DNA from: Oscarella lobularis
Lineage: Eukaryota > Porifera > Homoscleromorpha > Homosclerophorida > Oscarellidae
Assembly (NCBI RefSeq): GCF_947507565.1
Contig: NC_089175.1
Location: 1,477,733-1,541,732, forward strand
Direction: 5' to 3'
Length of the DNA stretch: 64,000 bases
In this document: piece after piece, positions 55,829 to 64,000 of the stretch
How the letters are laid out: each line of letters begins with the position of its first letter
How positions within the stretch are numbered: the stretch's first letter is position 1
Made by a program: the position numbers and the translations under genes
Notes under the pieces: model-generated
Told to the model about the DNA's origin: nothing
The model's input: only the letters and a program-made list of their open reading frames with translations
The model's database searches: none

Positions 55829-58800
55829 TTACCAGGCAACTTGAACGCCGTGATCCGTCCAAATGTCAAGCGGATGACGACGAACTCCGTTGGGCAATTC
55901 TGCCGTGGCGACGTCCTGACTCTCCTCCACGTTTTCATCTGCCGGCTCCTTCTCATTCTTTCCTTGGTCATTTCTCCTCTGCGTCTCAGACACCACTATC
56001 GGTTTCAGAGCAATGGCACTTCCGTTGGCCTTGACGTCCTTCTCCTTTTCGAGGTCGTCCGTCGTCGGCGAGACGGAACTCGACGAGGCATAACAGTCCA
56101 GAACTCTGGGAATAGGCACTTGCCCAAACCGATTCTGCGGCCCCGCAATCGCGCACAGCGGAAGAAAGAAGAAATTCGCGTAGAGCCAACTAAAAGTCAT
56201 AACCAGCATAAGAAAAAGACCGATCTGAAACAGATTGATAATGCTCGCCGGCATCATCATTGCCCCAGCAACGAACGTCGTCAAAGCGGCCATCGAGATC
56301 GCCTGACCCATTTGCCGAACGGCAAACAGAGTCCGATCGCGTCGAAGCGGCTCGGGACTAAGTCGGTAGGCGACGCCAAAGTGAACCGTAAAATCGACGG
56401 CGAGACCGACGGCAAGAGCCACGACAACAGACTCGACGACGTTGAGTTCCCAGCCAATGAGCACTACCGTACCGATAACGCAGAGAAGTACGAAGCCGAT
56501 GGTGACAATCGCGTAGAAACTGACGACAATATTGAAAGTCGTTATGAAGAGAACGAAGAAGGCGAGAGAGAGAGCGACGCCCAACGACGTGAGAGTGCCG
56601 CTGAATAGATTTCGCTGCGTGTCGTAGAAGAAGAGAGACGACGATACCCAGCCGTCGCGCAGTCCCGCCGGTTGATTTGCGCCGCTCCATCGATCCATAA
56701 ATCGATTCATTTCATCGTAGATGTCAGCCATTTCGTTGAAACGCCACGTGAAGTGGCGTTTTGTGACGATTTGTGACGTCACCGCTTTGACGTTGCCGTC
56801 GCCGTCGAATTTGACGCCGAAATAATCCTCCGCCGTCCGATTGATGAGAACGCCGTTTGCCCATCGTTTCAAACACGTCTCGAACGTCGTCGGACTATCG
56901 ACGGGTAGAAAAACGTTGCAGCAAAGATCGTACGGTTCTGTCGACACCCAGCCACGCGATCGAGCCAACGTTTCGTGAGCGACGCACGCGTTCGCGTGTC
57001 GCAAACTCGCTAGCCAATCGTCCATTTCCGACGCAAAGCACGTCTTTGACAACTGATAGAAGGACTCGTTTCGAACTTGACGGCAGAAGTCGAGAAAATA
57101 CGCCTGACGTTGGCGCGTGAATACGAATCCAGACTCCCAATCGGACTGAAACGTCAAATGAACGGGCTCGTCGCTCGGATCGAGATGATTTCCCCTGTCT
57201 TCCGCCTTGATGCCCCAAACAAACGTATACACAAATCGAACGTTTTCGTTCTCCGCCGGATTGGACGACACTTCAAAATTGAACTGATCTTCCAATTCGA
57301 GTTGATACGTTGCCAACGACTCGGACGACGTAAAGATTTGAAAGCTGTCGCCGTTAGACGGCAGACGAAGACGAGGCTTATAGAAAACGGCGATCGCGGC
57401 GGCAATCGCGAGAGCGACGAGAGCACCGACGAGCAGGAAACGAAATTTCACAATGAAACGAGGAAAAAATTTTCCGTAGATACTCTTCAATAGACGTTTG
57501 ATGCCGTGAAAACACTTACGAAGGCAGCCAGGATCGCCGCCGCCGTCATCGTCGCTACGGCGACAACAGCGACCACAAAAACCGCCAAAATATTTTTCGT
57601 GTATAACGATGACGGCTGGTAACCACGTAATCATCAATAGATAGTTCATGATTATTGCCGTGCCGGCGAATATGCCAAAGACGCGAAGGGCCGTGATTGC
57701 CGATATGGCGTTCGTGTAGAACGCCGTCGCCGTCGTGAAACTCGTCACGAACATGGCCAGTGCCGCGTGTTTCAGCGTCATATCGATCCACGAAGCGACG
57801 TCGGCGTCCGGTCGCGTCGTCTTCGTGTGCCGCCAGATATCAAGATAGACGAAGACGTCGTCGGCGCCGACGCCGATGACGACGATGAAGGAGAGAAGAT
57901 TGAGATAGCCGAAGAATTCTATGCGAAAGACGAAGTAATAGAGAAAATAGGTAATCACCATGGCAAAGACGATGGCAAGAGAGCCCATCGAGGTAATGAA
58001 AAACGACTGCGTGTAGATCCACATGATGACAAAGATGAAGAGAAGTGATATGCCGATATAGAGGCTTTCGCCAATAAAGCGTCCGGAAAAAATGCGAAAG
58101 GCGATGTCGAGATCGTGTCCGGCGATCGTCACCCCATCGTACGTGGGCCGATGCCCGGTGAAAAGATCTTCGTAGACACTGATGTACCAGTCTTGGGGCA
58201 CGCGACTCGCTTCGGTGTTCATGGTTAGCGGATCGCGCGCCTCCGATTCGGTAGCTCTGCTCACCGGATCCAGAGTCTGATACAGAGTCAATGCGTATGT
58301 GAGCTTGGGAAAGTCGGCGGAACCGGCGACGAGAGCGTCAACAAAGCCTATGTCAACGAGATAGTGGAGGATTATGTAGACGGCGTTGAAACGAGTGCAG
58401 CGTCGAGGTACGGCGAAACAGTTGCGTTCGGCTTGCGGCACGTCGACGGAATCGTATTTGGCCTGCGTTTCAGCACACGTTCTCGTCAAGGAGTTGTTGC
58501 CGTACCACGGCGCGCAGTCGATCAGAATATCTCTCATTTCATCGATATCGACTTCTCGGAGAGCCGAGCAGGAGGAGACGTTGCGCGCGGCGGCGATGAC
58601 ATTTCCGAGCGACACGTCCGGACAACAGGAGGAGGTGGTGGAATCCTTGAGGCATATCGTACTAAAATTTGCTCTGGATCGAATTCGATTATTCGAGAAC
58701 AGACACATTGCGTGGATCTTTTCCAGCGTGAAGTCGGCCTCGAAAACGACTCGTATGTGAGTCGCAAAACCGGTTGTCGTGCACAAAAGAGACGTATCGG

Positions 58801-59279
58801 CTTGACTGAGTTCTTCTTTGACGTCACTCGCTGGCGACGATTCCGGCTCAGGTAAATAGTCGTCAATTTTATTGAAAAGCGAATTGCGATTGGCGTCGGC
58901 CGTGTACTTTTCCACGTTTTGAACAGTGCGAATTTTTCGAACAATATCCGTGTTTCTCGAAGCGAAGCCCTAGAAATACAAATTAAATTTCCTGTACTGT
59001 ACGTCTCAGACACGTGCCACTAACCTGATTAGTCTACCATGAAAGAATTTCTCACCTTTGCTGGTTCTTCGAACGACGGAAAAGGAACGATCACGAAGTC
59101 GAGAACGCCGCATACGACCGTTACGCCGAAGACGATGAGAAGCATGGCCCAGGGATATTTTCCTATCAGCCGCGCGTACCTAGAGGAAAGGACTGCGTTG
59201 ATAAGGTCAAGAAAGTCAGGGACGTACGCGCACACGACCCCTACTTGGCTTACCTGCTTGATGTCTTCGCATTTTCCAT
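55829..59279 (-). CDS. Dispatched-like RND transporter E
   Basis: Exons: 59279-59254 (MENAKTSSR), a first-helix exon at about 59180-59057 (YARLIGKYPWAMLLIVFGVT to PSFEEPAK), and 58969-55829; about 1,096 residues. It has CCPDVSLGNVIAAARN, CTRFNAVYIILHYLVDIGF, VIGVGADDVFVYLDIWRHTK, GWELNVVESVVVALAVGLAV and DFTVHFGVAYRLS. It has an insertion not seen in the others (SRATESEARDPLTMNTEASR, about 58205-58260). The tail ends LDIWTDHGVQVAW, sharing the TDHGVQV motif with A and B. It is the likely right-hand partner in the crossover that made gene C. Confidence 0.88.
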
Positions 59280-59408
59280 TGCCTTTCTACAGAGAGAGGC
59301 GAGGACCCACCGGAGACAGTAGACGGCAATCTGTAGCAATTTCTACTATCCGGGACAGTACGTGGGCGGTGCAATCACTTCTAGAAAATGCTAGAAAAAG
59401 TGTAGAAT

Positions 59409-62400
59409 CTATACAATACAACCTTCCCCAAAATCAAATACCTTAATTTCTACTTTTTTGCCGTCAGTAATGACTTTGTAAGATATTAGTTTGACTGCAG
59501 GTTCAGCAACGGCGAAATGAGAAGTACTTCTCTGCCTTCTCTCTTCGTGCAGAACGTCATCACTATCTTGACTTGCGCCGTAGCAGTCAAGATAATGCGG
59601 AATAGGAACCTGTCCAAAACGGCCTTGCGGACCGATCATGGCACACAGAGGAAGAAAGAAGAAATTCGCATATAGCCAGCTGAAGCTCATGATCAACATG
59701 AGAAAAACACCCGCCTGGAAAAACGTCAGTATACTCGCCGGAATCATCATAACACCGGCGGCAAACGTCGTCAACGCCGCCATAGTGATTGCCGGACCCA
59801 TCTGACGAGTGGCATAGAGAGTCCGATCGCGTCGAGACGGCTTGGGACAAAGACGATAGGCGACGCCAAAGTGAACGGTGAAATCGACGGCCAAACCGAC
59901 GGCAATAGAAACGGTCACCGACTCCAATACATTTAGCTCCCAACCTAGCAGCACGATCGTTCCCACGGTGGTGACGAGAACGAAGCCTATGGAGACGATC
60001 GCGTAAAAACTGACGACAACGTTAAACGTCATCACAAAGAGAACGATGAAAGCGAGACAGAGAGAGACGCCCATTGCCGTCAACGTACCGTCGAATATAT
60101 TCTTTTGCAAGTCGTAGAATCTGAGAAAGGTCGACGCCCAGCCGTCGCGCAGTCCGTCCGGTTGACGCTCGCCGCTCCACTTCCTCATAAATTGCGTCAC
60201 ATTTTGATGAACTTCGTCCATGGAATCGAACTGAAAACTGAACGAATTCTTCATAACGATTTCCGTCGTTGCCGCCTTCACGTTGCCACGACCGTCGAAC
60301 TTGACGCCGAAGTAGTCTGAATCGGTGGGATAGGCGGCCGCTTCGTTTGCCCAGCGTTTCAAACACGTATCAAACGTCGTCGGATTGTCGGTCGGAAGCG
60401 AGACGTTGCAGCACAAGTCGTATGGTTCGCTCTGCACCCAGCCGTGTCTCCGCGCCAACGATTCGTGTGCGACGCAGGCGTCGGACGAGTCGCGCAAGGT
60501 CCGTAGCCACGCGGACATTTCGGAGGCGAAGCAAGTCCTCGTGAAAAGATGAAACGGTTCCGCTGCGACTTTTTGGCAAAAATCGAGAAAGTACTCTTGA
60601 CGTTCTCGCGTGAAAACGAATCCGGAATTCCATTGGGATTCGAAAGTCAAATCGTTAGGAAAATCGTCGGGATCGAGATGATTGCCATTGTCTTCGGGCG
60701 CGACGCCCCAGACGAACGTCAGAGGCAGACGACTGTCCGCATTCGCCGACGGATCGGACGATATTTCAAAACGAAATTTGTCGGAAAGCTCGAGATCGTA
60801 CGTCGCAAGCGGCTCGGACGCGACGAAAAACTGAACATCGCCATCGGAGGGAAGCCGAAGACGCGGCTCATAAAAGACGGCAACCGACGCGGCAATCGCC
60901 AACGCAGCAAACACGAAAAGAAAAACGTAGCGAATAGACGACGTAACAAGACAAGGAATAGCCGTCCCATAAACGCCATTCAAAACCGTCTTAACCCGAC
61001 GAAAAAATCGCCGCAGACGACCGGGCGAACTCGAATCGCCTCGAACGCAACGTCGACGTCGACAGCAACCGTCAAAATATTTTTCGTGTATGACGACGAC
61101 GGCCGGCAACCAGGTGATCATCATGACGTAATTGACGACGATCGTCGTACCGGCGAATACGCCGAAAATGCGTATAGCCGTAATCGACGAGACGACGTTC
61201 GCGTAGAAGGCGGACGCCGTCGTAAAACTCGTGACGAACATCGCCAACGCGGCGTGCTTCAGCGTCGTTCGAACGCGCGACGTCAACGAGGCGTTCGGAT
61301 TCGTCGACGTCGTGTGTCGCCACACGTCGAGATAGACGAAGATGTCGTCGGCGCCGATGCCGATTGCGATGACGAGCGAGAGAACGTTGAGAAAGCTGAA
61401 GAAGGGCACGCGAAAGACGACGTGATAGAGAAAATAGGCGTTGACGACGGCGAAGACGATTGCGAGGCAACCCATCGACGTGATGAAGAACGATTGCGTG
61501 TAAATCCAAATGATGACGAATATGACGACGAGGGAGAGCGCCGGATAGACGCCTTCGGCGACGATTCGTCGAGAGAATATGCGAAACGATATGCCGAAAC
61601 TGTAGCCGGCGACCGCGACGCCGTCGTACGCGTAATCGCGTGCGGATAAAACGTCTTCGTATAGATCGATGTACCAATCTTGCGCGAATCGCCGCTCGTC
61701 TTCGTCTTCGTTCTGCGCCGACGAATCCAATGTCTGATATAATACCATAGCATAGGTAAGCGACGGAAATGTCGATTGGGATTTGTCGACTAGGGCGTCG
61801 ACGAAATCAACGTCGACTAAATAGTGAAGTATTATGTAAACGTAGACGGCGTCGAGACGACAGGACGGGGGGACGGCGTCGAGACATTTCGCTTCCGTGC
61901 ACGTTATCGTCAAGAGATCGTCGCCGTACCACGGCGCGCACTCAGACAGTCGTTCCTTGACGGCATCGACGTCAGATTGTCGTAAGGCGGCACACGACGA
62001 AACGTTGCGCCAGGCTGAAATGACGTTTCCCAGCGATATGTCCGGACAACAGTTCAAAGCGTTGTCTCGTAGACAAATGGAATCGAAGCCCGATCTCGAA
62101 CGAAGAACGTCGTGAGAAAAGGAACACGTGGCTTGAATTTTTTCCAAGGTGAAATCGGCTTTGAAAACAATTCGAGGACTGACGAGAAAATCCGTTGCAG
62201 TGCACAGTTGCAAAACCGCGTCGACTCTACTACCAGAACTAGTAGTAGTAATAGGAGTTGGGATGAAAGTAGGACTTGTAACCACTGAAGGTGTAATCAC
62301 TGAAGGAGGATCTGTAATCACGCACGACGGCTCCGAGTCTGAAAAGCAGGAGACGTCTACTTTGTTAAAAAGCGTGTCGACTTCTGTCGCCTCCGTTGAA

Positions 62401-62758
62401 TTTTGTATGTTGTCCAGCGTCAGAATTTTCTTCTTTATGTCTGTGCCACGAGTCTCGAAGCCCTGAAATATAAAAACGATGACGTCATAAGTTTTATACC
62501 CCTTTAATTATTAATGTCAACCTTGGAAGGGTCGTCGAAGGACGGTAGAGGAACGATTGCGTAGTCCAGAACGCCAAACAGAACTGTCGAGCCGAATACG
62601 ATCAGAAGCATTGCCCACGGATATTTGGCGACGAAATCGGCGTATCCGATCCTTGGGAGAGATGGCTTTAGTTTGACTTCCACTCTCCTATCTAAATAGC
62701 GGACGTCTCACCTGGCGCATTGACACTCAGAACGGCGGCGTTTCGTCTCCGAATCCAT
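59409..62758 (-). CDS. Dispatched-like RND transporter F (most divergent of the array)
   Basis: Exons: 62758-62712 (MDSETKRRRSECQCAR), a first-helix exon (IGYADFVAKYPWAMLLIVFG to PSFDDPSK, about 62650-62525), and 62462-59409; about 1,074 residues. The family blocks are present: CCPDISLGNVISAWRN, AVYVYIILHYLVDVDFVDAL, AIGIGADDIFVYLDVWRHTT, GWELNVLESVTVSIAVGLAV and DFTVHFGVAYRLC. The GWELNVLESVTVS stretch is closer to bilaterian Dispatched than in A-E. The N-terminal loop is Thr/Pro/Ser-rich (ITDPPSVITPSVVTSPTFIP). The tail is unrelated to that of A, B and E. It is likely the oldest member. A foldback element begins 33 bases upstream of its start codon. Confidence 0.88.
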
Positions 62759-62790
62759 TTGCTGAACTGCTGAATTAGAGTCCCGTATCT

Positions 62791-64000
62791 AGTTTCGAAC
62801 GCATCAAGTTTGGAACAGGCGTTTATACCCTAAAACAGACTAGGATAAAAAACGGTTAAAAGCGAAAATGTAGCACAATAACTCACAAATCTTCCTGTAA
62901 AATTGCAGCTCTCTCCGTTGAGTGGTATGCGAGTAAGCGCAGTTAGAAGAGGAGGAAGTCATGTGATCGGTCTTTCGAACACACCCATCGGCTTTGGAAC
63001 AGCCTCTCTAACTCTGTTATCCGTCATCGCACAGAGACGTGCTATGTACCGTTGGAAAGCTTAAAGCCTCTTCTATTTAGCTAAATTTACGCGATTGTCG
63101 TAGATTGTATTCTCGCTGAGATATCGCCGGTAGAGTACCGACGGGTAGCGTGATCTAGATTGGAACGCAAGTTTTTTCTTAGCCAACCGGTTCTACGCCT
63201 TCAAACGCCACCAAATCGTGCATGCAGTCTTCCTGTACTGCTATCTCTAGGATTCGACCGTTATGTAGCTATAAACTCCTGAAAGGGCCTTTATCTATGA
63301 AATGGGCCGTTGAAGAGCATGTCAACCCGGAAGCACAAATTCTAGCTAAGACAGTAATTTGCTTGTTTTCTTCAAAAAATGCAAAATCATGTTTTTCTGC
63401 TTTGGCTAGGTAGGAATATTGGAGGTTTTACGTACGGGGCATAGAGGTCTCACCAACATTGAAATGTGACCAGGCTTGTTGTGAGTTCATTAGAATTCAT
63501 CAATAAAGACACATAACAGGTCTTACAGGTTCTCTAAAGCATTTATCTTTGAGCAGCTAGTCTTGGTTTTCACGGAGTTCTAGTATGTTACATCATAGAC
63601 TCTCAAACTACCAAGTCTTGATGTTTTTGATCATATAACGTTATTTAGAGTGAAACTTTTTGAAGAAAATAAGTTCACGAACAAGCCTAGTCAAATTTTA
63701 AATTTTTGCGAGAAACCTTCAAAAATTATACTAAACCAAGAAAAAGAGATGTGATTTATAGGAGAAAAAACGCAAATTACCGTTATAGCTTCAATTTGTG
63801 CTACCGGATTGCTTTCTCACATCAAATGATCTTCAATGGCAAATTCCTTTCAGGAATTTATAGCTACATAACGGTCGAATCCTAGAGATAGCAGTACAGG
63901 AAGACTGCATGCACGATTTGGTGGCGTTTGAAGGCGTAGAACCGGTTGGCTAAGAAAAAACTTGCGTTCCAATCTAGATCACGCTACCCGTCGGTACTCT
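62791..64000. mobile_element. Long-inverted-repeat (foldback) element, copy 2, cut by window end
   Basis: The left arm starts AGTTTCGAACGCATCAAGTT at 62791 and runs to about 63290 (GTTATGTAGCTATAAACTCC). The opposite arm starts at about 63858 and the window ends inside it, with GGTCGAATCCTAGAGATAGC, GTACAGGAAGACTGCATGCA and CGATTTGGTGGCGTTTGAAG as inverted matches to 63180-63265. The complete arms should be about 500 bases. The middle matches the middle of copy 1 in reverse orientation. No coding capacity. Confidence 0.8.

Noticed and set aside
60549-61649. Long plus-strand open frame (366 codons) opposite Dispatched F
   Set aside because: Arg/Asp/Glu-rich antisense shadow; the minus strand has conserved Dispatched sequence over the same bases.
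40376-62758. Identification as Patched or PTCHD proteins
   Set aside because: First considered because of the sterol-sensing region, but the extracellular CCPxxSLGN and CTxxNAVYxILHYLVD blocks and GWELNVxESVTV fit Dispatched far better.

Overview
The window looks like a piece of a compact, gene-dense nuclear genome from an early-branching animal. A sponge, possibly a homoscleromorph, fits best; the species cannot be fixed from this sequence. The genes are split by many GT-AG introns of about 45-60 bases, neighbours often lie less than 100 bases apart, and coding DNA is GC-rich with arginine/serine-rich antisense shadows. The gene set is eukaryotic and animal-like: NFXL1, MOSPD2, TAF1B, FAM47E-like, LARS1, SETD6, IFTAP, prosaposin, a NEK kinase and Dispatched. 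There are two nuclear-type tRNAs, one with an intron. Coordinates of multi-exon genes span first to last codon; exon joins were judged by eye.

Layout. 1-17,900 holds single-copy genes: the 3' part of NFXL1 (+), MOSPD2 (+), TAF1B (-), tRNA-Cys (-), a FAM47E-like gene (-), an AUR1-type PAP2 enzyme (-), a PH-domain protein with three copies of a repeat I do not recognise (-), and a SAM methyltransferase (-). 17,904-23,342 is a nested mobile-element island: a terminal-inverted-repeat element with a 9-base target duplication, broken by a decayed tyrosine-recombinase retrotransposon of the Ngaro/PAT (DIRS-order) type with split direct repeats. The island sits immediately upstream of a very short IFTAP homologue (+). 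23,694-30,463 is cytosolic leucyl-tRNA synthetase (-), with a complete intronless SETD6 gene inside one intron. 30,755-35,906 is a saposin cluster (+): two two-domain proteins, a decayed copy, a 50-bp perfect hairpin and a six-domain prosaposin; an intron-containing tRNA-Arg (-) lies between. A NEK kinase (-) and a type II NADH dehydrogenase with EF hands (+) then diverge from a 66-base gap.

40,376-62,758 is the most striking part: six tandem genes on the minus strand (A to F here) for Dispatched-like 12-TM RND-superfamily transporters. Sequence comparison within the window gives their recent history. B and D are near-identical. C is a hybrid whose 5' part is A-like and 3' part E-like, and the spacers B-C and D-E match, as do A-B and C-D. 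One unequal crossover between A and E explains all of this. C later lost its last two thirds, and D lost its C-terminal tail when a long-inverted-repeat (foldback) element inserted. A second copy of that element starts 33 bases upstream of gene F and runs off the window end.

Dispatched is known for exporting lipid-modified Hedgehog, whereas demosponges such as Amphimedon are reported to have hedgling rather than canonical Hedgehog. A six-copy array in such an animal is therefore unexpected and may serve another lipid-linked cargo; that last step is inference.
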